Part shown: positions 1-9,220 of the stretch, piece by piece
Layout of the letters: every line of letters begins with the position of its first letter
Numbering within the stretch: position 1 is the first letter of the stretch
Source: Leuconostoc holzapfelii
GTDB lineage: Bacteria > Bacillota > Bacilli > Lactobacillales > Lactobacillaceae
Direction of reading: 5' to 3'
NCBI RefSeq assembly: GCF_012396485.1
Contig: NZ_JAAXPO010000001.1
Location: 239,618 to 303,617 of the forward strand
DNA length: 64,000 nt
Made by a program: the position numbers and the translations under genes
Notes under the pieces: model-generated
Databases searched by the model: none
Told to the model about the DNA's origin: nothing
The model's input: the letters and a program-made list of their open reading frames with translations, nothing else

Positions 1-127
1 CACCACCCAAATAAGGCATCAGCATGCTAAACATCGCCTCTTTCACTTTGTCTGTGGTTGGTCTTGTCTTATCTCCGGACACGGCTTCAAGCCGTGTCCC
101 GCGAAAACGTCCTGCTACTACGCGCAT
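1..127 (-). CDS. rsmD: 16S rRNA (guanine966-N2)-methyltransferase RsmD, N-terminal part (gene runs off the window)
   Basis: Only the first 42 codons are present; the gene continues beyond position 1. The reading frame starts MRVVAGRFRGTRLEAV and continues with a T-R-P-T-T-D-K-V-K-E-A-M-F segment, the conserved opening of RsmD, which methylates G966 of 16S rRNA on assembled 30S particles. The ATG at 125-127 follows an in-frame stop four codons upstream, so the start can only be this ATG or the TTG just before it. No clear Shine-Dalgarno is visible; ylbG ends 24 nt upstream, so translation may be coupled to it. The ylbG-rsmD order is common in Firmicutes. Confidence 0.85.
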   Translation of the reverse strand, partial: MRVVAGRFRGTRLEAVSGDKTRPTTDKVKEAMFSMLMPYLGG

Positions 128-151
128 CAATTCTAATCATGGCGCATATCA

Positions 152-451
152 TCACACATCGTGCGTCACGCCATTCTCCTCATCATAATTTTCAAAGAAT
201 ATGTCATCGTGCATGTCCCCTAAATCAGGATCAATATCTGGTCTTGGTGAACTTAAAACTTCCCGCACGAATTTGTATTGTTTAATTTTATCAATCTGCT
301 GCTCAATCGCTTCATCATTGACATAAAGCATCACAAAACTCATACGCCGTGAGACATAAGTAATCTTACCAAATTTTTTTAATTGTGGCACATGACGCTT
401 ATTCTTCAAATAAACATATAAGGCACGCCGTGCTTGTATTTCAAATGTCAT
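152..451 (-). CDS. ylbG: YlbG family protein (DUF2129)
   Basis: This 99-aa protein opens MTFEIQARRALYVYLKNKR and carries the R-R-M-S-F-V-M-L-Y-V segment typical of the YlbG/DUF2129 family, a small cytosolic family of unproven function kept in most Firmicutes. The C-terminus (from about residue 75) is acidic. The start is supported by AAAGGA six nt upstream of the ATG. It overlaps the stop of ftsW by 4 nt and is followed closely by rsmD, so the three genes look co-transcribed. The family call is firm; no function can be given from sequence. Confidence 0.88.
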   Translation of the reverse strand: MTFEIQARRALYVYLKNKRHVPQLKKFGKITYVSRRMSFVMLYVNDEAIEQQIDKIKQYKFVREVLSSPRPDIDPDLGDMHDDIFFENYDEENGVTHDV

Positions 452-1632
452 TTGTAATCCTTTCTGGCTAACGTATCTGCCGGATGAATGCTGACTTCAC
501 GCTTTTGCGTGGCCGCAATATTTAACGTGATCCCAATGGCGGCACTAAAGACAATGTAGGATGACCCACCACCCGAAATAAAGGGAAAGACCACCCCAGT
601 AATTGGCAATACACCAATAACCCCACCTAAATTAACCAACATCTGGATAAAAAGCAACGTCGCAATCCCAAATAACAAGAGACGATAGTATTGGTTACGC
701 TGACGAATCCCTAAAATGACCATGCGGCAAACCAAGATGAGCAGCAAAATGAGCACAGCGGCTGTGGTGACTGCACCAAGTTCTTCTGTCATGACGGCCA
801 TGATAAAATCTGTATTGGATTCTGGCAAGTAAGGTTTGATCAAAGAATTGCCTAAACCAACCCCGAAAAAACCTCCATGAGCAATGGCATAGTAGCCATA
901 CAGTAATTGCCGACTCGCATCAGCTGCATTTGGGTCCCAAGGGTTCACAAAACTGGTTAAGCGTGCCAAAGCATAATGTTTCCCACTATTAAAATTAAAA
1001 TAGTGGTTTAATAGCCGAATGATTGTCTGTAAAAAGCCAAAGCCTAAACCACCAATGGCGGCAATCAACGCAATCGTTTTGCGCGAGACACCAGACGCTA
1101 GAAAAATGGCTAATAATATCAAAAGTAAAATTAAGCCATTACCATTATCTGGCATAATAAAAACTAAGAACAAAGCTAATGCTGGCCAACGCCAGGCTTT
1201 CACCCGCGCGATGGGTTGAAACCGGAGCGGGACATGTGCTTGCCATGGTTCATGGGCAAAAAAAGCAGCAAAATACAAGATAAGCGCAAGCTTTAAAAAT
1301 TCGGCTGGCTGAAGTGTCACAATGCCCAAGTTAATCCACCCTTGCGCGCCATTGACTGCTGGCATCATAAATTTAGCAATGACTAACGCCCCAATCACAA
1401 CCCCTAAAATTTGCCTCAAAAGCTTCATTTGCTGCAAAGTTTTCAAATTAAAATGATATAGCGAAAATGCGCCAAACAACCCAATCACAACAAAGAGCGC
1501 TTGTTTGATAAAATTCGTTAAGGCGGTGGTTGTCCCTTGCGTGGCCGAAAAAACCATCACAACACCTAACATACTCAGTGTGGCAAATGGTACGGCAATC
1601 CAATAATCGAGTTTCTGTAACTTTTTAAACAT
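448..1632 (-). CDS. ftsW: Cell division peptidoglycan glycosyltransferase FtsW (SEDS family)
   Basis: A 394-aa polytopic membrane protein with about ten hydrophobic segments. SEDS proteins polymerise lipid II into glycan strands; FtsW acts at the septum with a class B PBP. The SEDS C-terminal signature is seen as PITGVVFPFISGGGSS (about 343-358) and the long extracytoplasmic loop lies near 195-270. FtsW is preferred over the paralogue RodA because of the neighbouring ylbG-rsmD genes and the form of the C-terminal motif, but the two are close. The ribosome binding site GGTGATT lies within the end of the upstream peptidase gene, consistent with an operon. Confidence 0.82.
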   Translation of the reverse strand: MFKKLQKLDYWIAVPFATLSMLGVVMVFSATQGTTTALTNFIKQALFVVIGLFGAFSLYHFNLKTLQQMKLLRQILGVVIGALVIAKFMMPAVNGAQGWINLGIVTLQPAEFLKLALILYFAAFFAHEPWQAHVPLRFQPIARVKAWRWPALALFLVFIMPDNGNGLILLLILLAIFLASGVSRKTIALIAAIGGLGFGFLQTIIRLLNHYFNFNSGKHYALARLTSFVNPWDPNAADASRQLLYGYYAIAHGGFFGVGLGNSLIKPYLPESNTDFIMAVMTEELGAVTTAAVLILLLILVCRMVILGIRQRNQYYRLLLFGIATLLFIQMLVNLGGVIGVLPITGVVFPFISGGGSSYIVFSAAIGITLNIAATQKREVSIHPADTLARKDYK

Positions 1633-1638
1633 GCAACT

Positions 1639-2715
1639 TTAATCACCCATAATAGTTTTGAGATTGGTTTGGTCAAGCGCCTTGGCAATCGCAACGACAA
1701 AAGCAGTGGTGGCCTCAAAATCAGCAATTGACCAAAGCGTCTGATGTGTATGAATATAGCGCGACGCCACCCCCAACGCAACGGCTGGGATGCCATTTAA
1801 TTCAGTTTGTGCCGCCGCCGCATCTGTCCCACCTTTGGGTACAAAGTATTGATATGGGATATGGTTATCTTCAGCAATTGACAACAAAAATTCCTTTAAT
1901 CGCAATGGCATGACAACGGTTGGATCAAAAACACGTAATAGTGTGCCTTGGTCTAACCGGCCTTGATGCCCAACTGCCCCAGCCGTGTCATCGGCAGCAC
2001 TTGAATCAACCGCAAAAAAGATATCAGGTTGCATCAAGTTCACCGCACCGTGCGCACCACGCAAACCGACTTCTTCTTGGACATTGGCGCCCATGATCAG
2101 TGTGTTAGGGGTCGATTCACCTTGTAGTTGGTCTAAAGCCTCTAAGATTGTCACCAAACCAAAACGATTATCCCACGCTTTTGACATCACCCGTTTCTGA
2201 TTCGCCGTGAGGACTGTGGCTACCTCGGGTACGATGAAATCCCCTGGTCGGACACCAAAGGCATGCGCCTCTGACGCATCCATAAAGCCGGCATCAAACA
2301 AAATATCAGCTACGGTTGGCAACTGCGGCGTTTGCCCAGTGCCACGCAATAAGTGAGGTGCCACTGAACTGGATACGACCGGATAGACTTGGTCTTTGGT
2401 AAACAAGCTAAAGCGTTGTGATGAAATTACTGCGGGATTCCAACCGCCAACTGCTGCTACTTTTAACGCACCGCTAGGTAAAATGTCTGTCACAATAAAC
2501 CCAACTTCATCCATATGCGCGGCAAACATGACACGTGGTGCCGACGTATCAAGATGTTCTTTGACCCCAAAAATACCGCCCAAGCCATCTTGTTGCACGT
2601 GATCCACACGTGGCGTCAAGTCACTTCTAAAGGCTTGCCGAATGCGATGCTCTTGGCCAGACGTCCCCTGCAATTCCGTATATTTTTTAATGCATGTCCA
2701 AGTGTTTGTCTCCAA
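1639..2715 (-). CDS. M42 family metallopeptidase (glutamyl aminopeptidase/endoglucanase-like)
   Basis: This cytosolic di-zinc aminopeptidase removes N-terminal residues from peptides. The metal-site motifs of family M42 are visible: AAHMDEVGF (first His ligand), an Asp-containing A-W-D-N-R segment, [10 protein letters not shown] with the catalytic and ligand Glu pair, DSSAADD, and a C-terminal S-R-Y-I-H-T-H-Q His ligand. I chose the TTG at 2713-2715, giving 358 aa, because AAAAGGAG lies 7 nt upstream and the protein then begins [20 protein letters not shown] as in relatives. An upstream in-frame ATG at 2733 lacks such a site. The start overlaps the end of gpmA by 29 nt. The exact substrate (Glu/Asp versus broad) cannot be told. 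Confidence 0.85.
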   Translation of the reverse strand: METNTWTCIKKYTELQGTSGQEHRIRQAFRSDLTPRVDHVQQDGLGGIFGVKEHLDTSAPRVMFAAHMDEVGFIVTDILPSGALKVAAVGGWNPAVISSQRFSLFTKDQVYPVVSSSVAPHLLRGTGQTPQLPTVADILFDAGFMDASEAHAFGVRPGDFIVPEVATVLTANQKRVMSKAWDNRFGLVTILEALDQLQGESTPNTLIMGANVQEEVGLRGAHGAVNLMQPDIFFAVDSSAADDTAGAVGHQGRLDQGTLLRVFDPTVVMPLRLKEFLLSIAEDNHIPYQYFVPKGGTDAAAAQTELNGIPAVALGVASRYIHTHQTLWSIADFEATTAFVVAIAKALDQTNLKTIMGD

Positions 2716-3424
2716 GATGCGACTCCTTTTCATGATGTGATTGCTGGGTTGTGATGGCGTGAATATCCTGCCGCTGACTGTAATTGAGTTGTGCATCCAC
2801 TTGATAAAAAATGGGATCGCCATTGGCAATCTCAAGGCCATCAATGTCTTCATCACTGATATTTTCAATATATTTAATCAAAGCGCGTAAGGTACTGCCA
2901 TGCGCCACGATGAGTTGATTACGTCCGGCTCTTAAGGCTGGGGCCACGACCGCCTGCCAATAAGGCAACAGGCGCTCGCTCGCCATAGCCAGGCTTTCGC
3001 CTTGTGGCTCAATACCGGCGGGATAACGCCGGTCAGGTGTCGTTTCAGTCAACAAAGGCGGCACGGCCGTATAGCTTCGTCGCCACAACGCCACAGCTTC
3101 TACACCATATTTTTTCCGAGCCGCATCCTTGTTCAACCCCCGCAATGCGCCATAATGTCGTTCATTTAAACGCCATGTTTTGTGCAGCGGCAACCACGAT
3201 TGATCCATCTCAGATAAAATAATGTTGGCCGTCATAATCGCCCGTTGCAGATACGACGTATGCACGTCATCAAAAATGAAATGGTGTTGTGCCAAATTCT
3301 GTCCAACCAGATGCGCTTGTTGCTGCCCTTTTGGCGTCAAAGGGACATCCGTCCAACCTGTAAATTCATTATCTCGATTTGCAGTTGATTCACCGTGGCG
3401 AACCAACACCAACTGCGCTGCCAT
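2687..3424 (-). CDS. gpmA: 2,3-bisphosphoglycerate-dependent phosphoglycerate mutase
   Basis: The 245-aa protein interconverts 3- and 2-phosphoglycerate in glycolysis. Seen are the phosphohistidine motif LVLVRHGES (His10), F-T-G-W-T-D-V-P-L, the family segment [14 protein letters not shown] with the catalytic Glu, WRRSY, and the second active-site His in [28 protein letters not shown] lies upstream; either the ATG at 3424 or the GTG just before it (3427) could start translation, with the ATG better spaced. The C-terminal 25 residues are His-rich and differ from the usual family end, so this may be a paralogue rather than the main glycolytic enzyme. Confidence 0.85.
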   Translation of the reverse strand: MAAQLVLVRHGESTANRDNEFTGWTDVPLTPKGQQQAHLVGQNLAQHHFIFDDVHTSYLQRAIMTANIILSEMDQSWLPLHKTWRLNERHYGALRGLNKDAARKKYGVEAVALWRRSYTAVPPLLTETTPDRRYPAGIEPQGESLAMASERLLPYWQAVVAPALRAGRNQLIVAHGSTLRALIKYIENISDEDIDGLEIANGDPIFYQVDAQLNYSQRQDIHAITTQQSHHEKESHLGDKHLDMH

Positions 3425-3546
3425 CACACGACTTCCTTAAATTAATGTTGCTTCTATTATAGCATTAAAAATTCGACAAGTTACGCCTCTCAACACGCCT
3501 TTTTTCTTACAATCATGCCAAACCAAATCGAGCAATCACATGGTGT

Positions 3547-3592
3547 ACTTTTCGAACAAAAAGCGAACATTAATAAATACTCATTCGGTTAT
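3547..3592 (+). promoter_or_regulatory. PurBox-like repeats upstream of the purine permease gene
   Basis: The 303-bp gap between gpmA and the permease holds a CGAAC-rich stretch. At 3559-3571 the bases AAAAGCGAACATT match the PurR box consensus AWWWCCGAACWWT at 12 of 13 positions. A second, poorer copy is at 3548-3560, and an inverted partial copy (core TTCGG) is at 3580-3592. In low-GC Gram-positives PurR binds paired PurBoxes at purine genes. This is a motif reading only. No purine riboswitch (conserved TATGGTTTGA-type core) was recognised in the gap, and no clear -10/-35 pair could be chosen. Confidence 0.45.
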
Positions 3593-3730
3593 AAACCGCT
3601 TACATGTTTTCGTTTTTATAATCGATCGGATTTGCGGCTTTTTTTTACACGTTTTTGGTTTAATTTCGCAAGTCATGCTGCTAAACTTAAAGAGAACGTT
3701 TAACGTTACAATATTTTTTGGGAGGCAATC

Positions 3731-5038
3731 ATGTCTACGATTGCAAAGTATTTTAAGCTTGACGAACTCAACACGTCAATTCGTACTGAATTCATTGCGG
3801 GTCTGACGACCTTCGCATCAATGGCCTACATCCTCTTCGTCAACCCATCAGTCCTTGGGGCTGCTGGCATGGATAAAGGTGCCGTATTTACTGCAACAGC
3901 CGTATCAGCTGCTGTTGCGACCTTGTTTATGGGTATTGTTGCGCTTTATCCGATTGCTATTGCGCCTGGCCTGGGTGTGAATGCTTTCTTCGCTTATTCC
4001 GTGGTAATTGGCATGGGTGTAAAATGGCAAACGGCGATGGCTGGTGTTTTGGTTGCCGCTTTGATTTTCTTGGTGCTGACATTTTTCAAAGTGCGCGAAA
4101 AAATCATTAACCTGATTCCACAAAACCTGAAATTAGCCATTGCTTCAGGTATCGGTTTGTTCATTGCTTTCATCGGTTTACATGATGCCGGCTTGATTGT
4201 GGCCAGCAAAGATACGATGGTCTCACTTGGGCACTTAACATCACCTACTTCATTATTAGCCATTTTTGGTATCATCGTGTCATTTATCCTCTTGTCACGA
4301 CAAATTCCAGCGGCGATCTTTATTGGTATGGTGTTGACATCAATTGTGGGCATCTTGTTTGGCCTCATCAAGTTGCCAGCAACTTTGGTTTCACCAGCCC
4401 CTTCATTAGCGCCAACATTTGGGGCAAGTATCGCACACTTGGGCGATATTAACTCAATACAATTAGTGACGGTTGTCATCACTTTCTTGTTAGTGACTTT
4501 CTTTGATACAGCAGGGACGATGATTGGCTTGGCCACACAAGCTGGTTTCATGAAGAACAATGAAATGCCACGTGCTGGTCGCGCCTTGATGGCTGATGCG
4601 GTCGGCATGACAGTTGGTGCGGTCATTGGGACATCACCAACATCTGCTTACGTTGAATCTTCTTCAGGTATCGCAGTTGGTGGCCGTTCAGGTTTGACAA
4701 GTGTCTTTACTGGCTTGTTCTTCTTATTGGCTTTGTTCTTCTCACCACTGCTCACAGTTGTCACATCACAAGTCACTGCCCCTGCCTTGGTCGTGGTTGG
4801 TGTATTGATGGCAAACAGTTTGCGTCAAATTGATTGGGATGATTTCGCAATTGCTGCCCCAGCATTCTTAATCGTGATTGGTATGCCATTGACTTACTCA
4901 ATCTCTGACGGTATTGCACTAGGATTCATCTTGTATCCCATTACTATGATTGCCACAGGTCGTGCAAAGCAAGTTCACGCTTTGATGTATGGCCTAGCCA
5001 TCTTGTTTATCTTCTTCCTAGCAATTGTCGCACCTTAA
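3731..5038 (+). CDS. Purine nucleobase permease, NCS2/AzgA-like family (guanine/hypoxanthine type)
   Basis: A 435-aa membrane protein with 12-14 hydrophobic segments. AzgA-like members import hypoxanthine, guanine or adenine with protons. Family marks are the N-terminal R-T-E-F-I-A-G-L-T-T-F-A-S-M-A-Y-I-L-F-V-N-P, the G-L-G-V-N-A-F-F-A-Y segment, F-F-D-T-A-G-T-M-I-G-L and G-T-S-P-T-S-A-Y-V-E-S-S-S-G-I, which line the substrate site. GGGAGG lies 6 nt before the ATG. It is a single-gene unit, flanked upstream by a PurBox-like region and downstream by a strong bidirectional terminator. Which purine is carried cannot be read from sequence; pbuG or pbuO would be the B. subtilis equivalents. Confidence 0.85.
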   Translation: MSTIAKYFKLDELNTSIRTEFIAGLTTFASMAYILFVNPSVLGAAGMDKGAVFTATAVSAAVATLFMGIVALYPIAIAPGLGVNAFFAYSVVIGMGVKWQTAMAGVLVAALIFLVLTFFKVREKIINLIPQNLKLAIASGIGLFIAFIGLHDAGLIVASKDTMVSLGHLTSPTSLLAIFGIIVSFILLSRQIPAAIFIGMVLTSIVGILFGLIKLPATLVSPAPSLAPTFGASIAHLGDINSIQLVTVVITFLLVTFFDTAGTMIGLATQAGFMKNNEMPRAGRALMADAVGMTVGAVIGTSPTSAYVESSSGIAVGGRSGLTSVFTGLFFLLALFFSPLLTVVTSQVTAPALVVVGVLMANSLRQIDWDDFAIAAPAFLIVIGMPLTYSISDGIALGFILYPITMIATGRAKQVHALMYGLAILFIFFLAIVAP

Positions 5039-5053
5039 TGTTGCCAATAAAAA

Positions 5054-5083
5054 ACAACTGACTTGACTGTCAGTTGTTTTTTT
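5054..5083. terminator. Bidirectional Rho-independent terminator (permease gene / recN)
   Basis: A 9-bp stem ACAACTGAC/GTCAGTTGT with a 6-nt loop is flanked by A-rich sequence on the left and seven T on the right. It ends the plus-strand permease mRNA and, read from the other strand, the recN operon, whose stop codon overlaps its right side. Confidence 0.9.
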
Positions 5084-6767
5084 ATTTGGCATGTGTTTTC
5101 AATGCTTGTTGGCGTAAGTCTTGCGCATTTGCTAACGCCGTTGTGGTAATATCATCACCAGATAACATCATCGCAATCGCCCGTTCACGTCCTGCCTCAT
5201 CCAACGCAGTGACTTGCGTCACAGTGCGCGCATTTTCCGTTGTCTTGGCAATGAGAAAATGGTGCGTTGCGGCTGCGGCCACTTGTGGCAGGTGCGTAAT
5301 GGCTAAGACTTGCGAATCCGTTGCAATCGTGAGCATTTTTTTTGCAATGGCTTGCGCAACCCGCCCAGAAACACCGGTATCTGCTTCATCAAACACAATA
5401 GAAATGATATGTTGTTGCTTGGCAAATGTTGTTTTTAAAGCTAACATCAGGCGTGCAGCTTCGCCACCAGACGCAATTTTAGCAAGCGGTGCCAAGCCTT
5501 CGCCTACGTTCGTTTGGACATAAAACTCCACTTTGTCCGAACCAGAGGAAATGAAGCCGTTAATCGGTTCAAAATGCACGGCAAATTCAGCCCCAGTCAT
5601 TAACAACTCACTCAATTGTCGGTTAACATCCTGTTCCAAACGCCGCGCAACCTGTTGCCTTGCTTCGCGTAATTTGACTGCTTGCTTCCGAATGACTTGC
5701 CGAAGTTCATTTTGTTTGACCTGCAGTTGTTCAATATCCAACTCATCATGATCTAATGCCGCAAGTTCTTGGTCAACTTTTGCTTGAAATTGTAACACAT
5801 CTGCTACTGTTGGCCCATATTTGCGCTCCAACGTATGGATCAATTGTAAGCGCTCTTCAATGCGTAATAACTCAGCTTCATCATAGGTCAACGCCCCAAT
5901 TTGTTCATCAACATCTCGCCCAACTTCTTGTGCGGTATAATAACTATCCGCAATTGTCGTCGCGAGCTCACCATACGCGGGGTCAAATTCTGCAATTTCT
6001 TGTAATTCATGCATTGCCTGCGCTAACAAATCGACTGCGCCACTCTGCTCCCCATTTAAAGCGATCTGTGCATTTTGCAAACGATCGGCGATTTTCTTAT
6101 GATTAAGTAATTTACCCCGCGCATCAACTAAATCTTCTTCCTCATGGGGCTGTATGGCTGCTTCAGCCAGTTCTTGCTGCTGAAATTGCAACAAGTCCAA
6201 GCGTTGTGTCATATCTTGTTGGGATGTTTGAATTTTCCGAACCCGCTGGGTAATTGCCCGAAATTCTTGAAAGACTTGTTGGTAAGCTGCCTTAGTCGAC
6301 TGTAATGCTTCACCGCCAAAGCCATCTAACAAAATTAGATGCTCATCCACATTTAACAGTTGCTGCGTATCATTTTGTCCTTGAATATCGACTAGATATT
6401 GGCCAACGCCGGCCAAAGTTTTCAGATTTACAACCACGCCGTTGAGCCGAATTAAACTGCGTCCGTTCACATTCAACTCACGATAAATGATCAGCTCGCC
6501 GTCGTCACACGGCACGCCAATGGCTTCAAGTTGCGCTAACAACTGATCGTTTTGTGGCAGGCGGAAAACCGCTTGTAAGACTGCCTTTTGACACCCATGA
6601 CGAATCATTTCAGAACTTGCACGTCCCCCCGTCAGCATCAATAACGCATCAATGATAATCGATTTTCCCGCGCCAGTTTCTCCGGTCAGCACACTCATGC
6701 CTGCTTCAAACTGCAAATCAACTTTTTCAATAATGGCAAAGTTTTCAATGATCAAATTTTCTAGCAT
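5082..6767 (-). CDS. recN: DNA repair protein RecN
   Basis: RecN is an SMC-like ATPase recruited early to DNA double-strand breaks. The 561-aa protein has Walker A GETGAGKS at about 29-36, a long central coiled-coil region rich in Gln, Glu and Leu (about 150-350), the ABC signature ASGGEAARLMLAL and Walker B I-V-F-D-E-A-D near 470-490. Start MLENLIIENFAIIEKV at 6767 matches the family opening and has GGTGAT four nt upstream, equal to the distal half of the Shine-Dalgarno consensus. It directly follows argR, as in many Firmicutes (tlyA-argR-recN). Confidence 0.95.
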   Translation of the reverse strand: MLENLIIENFAIIEKVDLQFEAGMSVLTGETGAGKSIIIDALLMLTGGRASSEMIRHGCQKAVLQAVFRLPQNDQLLAQLEAIGVPCDDGELIIYRELNVNGRSLIRLNGVVVNLKTLAGVGQYLVDIQGQNDTQQLLNVDEHLILLDGFGGEALQSTKAAYQQVFQEFRAITQRVRKIQTSQQDMTQRLDLLQFQQQELAEAAIQPHEEEDLVDARGKLLNHKKIADRLQNAQIALNGEQSGAVDLLAQAMHELQEIAEFDPAYGELATTIADSYYTAQEVGRDVDEQIGALTYDEAELLRIEERLQLIHTLERKYGPTVADVLQFQAKVDQELAALDHDELDIEQLQVKQNELRQVIRKQAVKLREARQQVARRLEQDVNRQLSELLMTGAEFAVHFEPINGFISSGSDKVEFYVQTNVGEGLAPLAKIASGGEAARLMLALKTTFAKQQHIISIVFDEADTGVSGRVAQAIAKKMLTIATDSQVLAITHLPQVAAAATHHFLIAKTTENARTVTQVTALDEAGRERAIAMMLSGDDITTTALANAQDLRQQALKTHAK

Positions 6768-6801
6768 TGCTATCACCGTGCTAAAGCACCTATCTTTCTG
6801 A

Positions 6802-7257
6802 TTATTTTTCAAGTAATTTTTGGATAATATTTGTCATTTGCGTGGCCGTGACACCTTCTTTCAATAATACGAGCACTGAACCGTCGTCACTTAGCGTCCC
6901 AAAAACTTCCGGAAAATTGACTTGTTCAAACAAATTGGCGACCATTTGGCCACTCCCTGGTTGAACTTTCAAAAATACTTGTCCGCGCTGCGCACGTTGA
7001 CTCAAAAAAGCTTGTTGCAAAACACGGCGTAAACGTTGCAAGTGCGGGCGATCATCTTGTTTAGGCAAATGATAATGGAACCCCCCATGCGCATTTGGCA
7101 CTTTGATCAACCCAAGTTCGTTAATGTCACGTGAAATTGTCGCTTGTGTGACCGTTTCTCCGAGTGTTTCAAAATGTGCCACAATATCTTCTTGTCGTCC
7201 GACTTGTTGGGTTTGAATCAAAGCTAAGAGGGTTTTTTGTCGCGTTTTCTTATTCAT
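6802..7257 (-). CDS. argR: Arginine repressor ArgR family
   Basis: A 151-aa transcription factor with an N-terminal winged helix (about 1-70; MNKKTRQKTLLALI, then Q-A-T-I-S-R-D-I-N-E-L-G-L-I-K-V in the recognition helix) and a C-terminal hexamerisation and arginine-binding domain (about 80-150) containing the segment G-S-G-Q-M-V-A-N and the G-T-L-S-D-D-G-S-V-L turn with the Asp pair that contacts arginine. Two ATGs six nt apart are possible; AGGA is better spaced for the second (7257) than the first (7263). The gene overlaps tlyA. No arg biosynthesis genes are in the window, so its targets are unknown. Confidence 0.9.
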   Translation of the reverse strand: MNKKTRQKTLLALIQTQQVGRQEDIVAHFETLGETVTQATISRDINELGLIKVPNAHGGFHYHLPKQDDRPHLQRLRRVLQQAFLSQRAQRGQVFLKVQPGSGQMVANLFEQVNFPEVFGTLSDDGSVLVLLKEGVTATQMTNIIQKLLEK

Positions 7258-8092
7258 TCTCATTGCTTCCTGTATGATTTAATTGCGCATAGGTTTGCGT
7301 CAGTAATGCATCAATATCAATCTTATCAGCAATTTTCGGCGTTGCATCACGGGTTAAGACGGCCAAAAATTCAATGTTGCCTTGGCCACCTTTAATCGGT
7401 GAATACGTTAATTCAGTCACGGAGAACCCATCATTAACCATCATTTGCGTCACTTTTTGCAAAACTTGTTGATGAACTTTGGGGTCTTTAATGATCCCGT
7501 TTTTGCCAACATTTTCACGGCCGGCTTCAAATTGTGGCTTAATTAAGGCTACAACATGCCCACCGATGGCTAAGATATCCGCTAAAGGCGGCAAAATCAA
7601 CCCTAACGAAATAAAGGAAACATCAATTGTGGCAAATTCAGGTTGGCCAAACTTAAAATCCTTCAATTGTGAATAACGGAAATTCGTATTTTCCATAACC
7701 TTCACGCGCGCATCTGAGCGTAACTTCCAGGCTAATTGATTCGTGCCGACATCTAAAGCATAGACCAATTTGGCGCCGTTTTGTAGCGCAACGTCAGTAA
7801 AACCACCCGTTGATGAACCAATATCTAACACCACTTGATCTTGCACGGTGATGTCAAAATCATTTAAGGCCTTTTCCAACTTTAAACCACCGCGTGAGAC
7901 ATACTTCAAACGGTCACCCTTAAAGTGTAACGCCGTGGTCACAGGAATTTTTTCACCAGCTTTGTCGAGTCGTTCCTCATTTTCTCCCAAAATTTCACCA
8001 GCCATCACGGCACGTTTGGCCTGTTCACGTGAACTAAAAAGACCTTGTTGCACGAGTAAAATATCCACCCGTTCTTTATCTACTGCACCCAT
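7250..8092 (-). CDS. tlyA: TlyA family rRNA (cytidine-2'-O)-methyltransferase / S4-domain protein (YqxC)
   Basis: The protein of about 280 aa has an N-terminal S4 RNA-binding domain (about 5-65, VDILLVQQGLFSSREQAKRAV) and a Rossmann methyltransferase domain with the SAM loop V-L-D-I-G-S-S-T-G-G-F-T-D-V (about 87-100) and a catalytic-lysine segment LIKPQFE. TlyA enzymes methylate rRNA ribose groups; the activity of Firmicute orthologues is little tested, and some are annotated as hemolysins for historical reasons. GGAG lies 7 nt before the ATG at 8092, which overlaps the ispA stop. It sits between ispA and argR, as usual. Confidence 0.88.
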   Translation of the reverse strand: MGAVDKERVDILLVQQGLFSSREQAKRAVMAGEILGENEERLDKAGEKIPVTTALHFKGDRLKYVSRGGLKLEKALNDFDITVQDQVVLDIGSSTGGFTDVALQNGAKLVYALDVGTNQLAWKLRSDARVKVMENTNFRYSQLKDFKFGQPEFATIDVSFISLGLILPPLADILAIGGHVVALIKPQFEAGRENVGKNGIIKDPKVHQQVLQKVTQMMVNDGFSVTELTYSPIKGGQGNIEFLAVLTRDATPKIADKIDIDALLTQTYAQLNHTGSNENE

Positions 8093-8094
8093 TC

Positions 8095-9003
8095 TCAATC
8101 TCCAATTAAATTCAAAAAATCATCTAGCAATGTCCGGTCAAACGTCTGTGATAATGCCGTTATGCTTGTCAGACGCTGACGCGCATCTTGGATGTAACGA
8201 TCACGCATGGCACCGGCTGCCGCAACGCCAATGAGATGTGGCAAAGCACTGACGTCTTCCAAATCATCTTGATCAAAGTCATCTAAATCATCTTGAATTT
8301 GGAAAGCCAAACCAAAAGCCAAACCAAATTGTGTCATTTCTTGCACCATGCGGGCTTTGTTTGGTTGGTTCGTTTCATTGTCCAAGGCCAACTGACTACC
8401 AAGCTTGGCCGCAAACATCAATAGTGCGGCAGTTTTTGGTGTATAGACTGCTTCTAGCAACCATGCCGTCTCCGGTTGCGTGCTTTGGCCATGATTTTGC
8501 ATATCGTGTACTTGCCCAATGACCATACCTGACGCGCCTGAAAAGTGCGCCAAATCTTGCACAATCGTCAACAAGGTCTCATTTGAAATGGCAGCTGCTT
8601 GAGAAGTTTTGAAGTTGGCGGTTGTCACAACTGAAAACGCCCCAGTCAACAAGGCATCCCCAACCAAAATAGCATTGGCTTCACCATACTTTGCGTGCAC
8701 ACTGGGTTGACCGCGGCGAAACATGTCATTGTCCATGGCGGGCAAGTCATCATGAACTAAGGAATAAGAATGTACCCATTCCACTGCCGTTGCGAGTTGC
8801 AATGCTTGGGATGTCATTGGTTGCTGGTAGCTCGCCATCACAGCCAAAGAAAGCAACGGGCGCAGACGCTTTCCCCCATTTAATACGGCATAAGCCATCA
8901 TGTCAGCAAACGCCGTATCAGTGCTTGCTTGCCGTAAATCCATCGCGAGTTGAGCATCAATTTTGGGGCCAAATGTTGCTTGAAAATCTGCAAAGTTAGT
9001 CAT
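8095..9003 (-). CDS. ispA: Polyprenyl (farnesyl/geranyl) diphosphate synthase
   Basis: A 302-aa trans-prenyltransferase that condenses isopentenyl and allylic diphosphates to C15 (or C20) chains for menaquinone and undecaprenyl lipids. The first Asp-rich motif is [15 protein letters not shown] and the second is [19 protein letters not shown] binds diphosphate. Relative to many FPP synthases the spacing between the two motifs is normal, so nothing suggests an inactive enzyme. It is in the xseA-xseB-ispA-tlyA-argR-recN cluster typical of Firmicutes, overlapping xseB by 8 nt. Chain length is not certain. Confidence 0.9.
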   Translation of the reverse strand: MTNFADFQATFGPKIDAQLAMDLRQASTDTAFADMMAYAVLNGGKRLRPLLSLAVMASYQQPMTSQALQLATAVEWVHSYSLVHDDLPAMDNDMFRRGQPSVHAKYGEANAILVGDALLTGAFSVVTTANFKTSQAAAISNETLLTIVQDLAHFSGASGMVIGQVHDMQNHGQSTQPETAWLLEAVYTPKTAALLMFAAKLGSQLALDNETNQPNKARMVQEMTQFGLAFGLAFQIQDDLDDFDQDDLEDVSALPHLIGVAAAGAMRDRYIQDARQRLTSITALSQTFDRTLLDDFLNLIGD

Positions 9004-9220
9004 TTGTTAATTCCAAATCCTTTAATTCGCCTTCATCAGACATGACTTTGGCCAAAGTATCTTCTGCGTTTTTCAATGTGTCTTGCAAATCTTTGACTAA
9101 ACCAACACCCGTTTGAAAATCGGCTAATGCCCCTTCTAAGGGGCGATCCCCCTGTTCGAGCTGACTGACAATGGCTTCAAGTTGTTCTAACTTCTCTTCA
9201 AATGTCATCTTTTGACTCAT
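8996..9220 (-). CDS. xseB: Exodeoxyribonuclease VII small subunit
   Basis: This 74-aa helical protein ([36 protein letters not shown]) is the standard XseB fold of two helices; several copies coat the XseA large subunit to form exonuclease VII, which degrades single-stranded DNA in repair. It overlaps xseA by 4 nt and ispA by 8 nt, so the three are translated together. The upstream site is weak (GAG, 10 nt away), as expected for coupled translation. Confidence 0.93.
   Translation of the reverse strand: MSQKMTFEEKLEQLEAIVSQLEQGDRPLEGALADFQTGVGLVKDLQDTLKNAEDTLAKVMSDEGELKDLELTND

Noticed and set aside
2733..2868. Longer M42 peptidase start (up to 409 aa)
   Set aside because: The extra N-terminal residues lie wholly inside gpmA and do not resemble the family; a TTG with AAAAGGAG at 2715 is a better start.
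3428..3730. Purine riboswitch before the purine permease
   Set aside because: The conserved loop sequences of the purine aptamer are absent; only PurBox-like repeats are seen.
3994..4626. 210-codon minus-strand open frame inside the purine permease gene
   Set aside because: Composition mirrors hydrophobic codons of the permease; no start signal, no family resemblance. Shadow frame.
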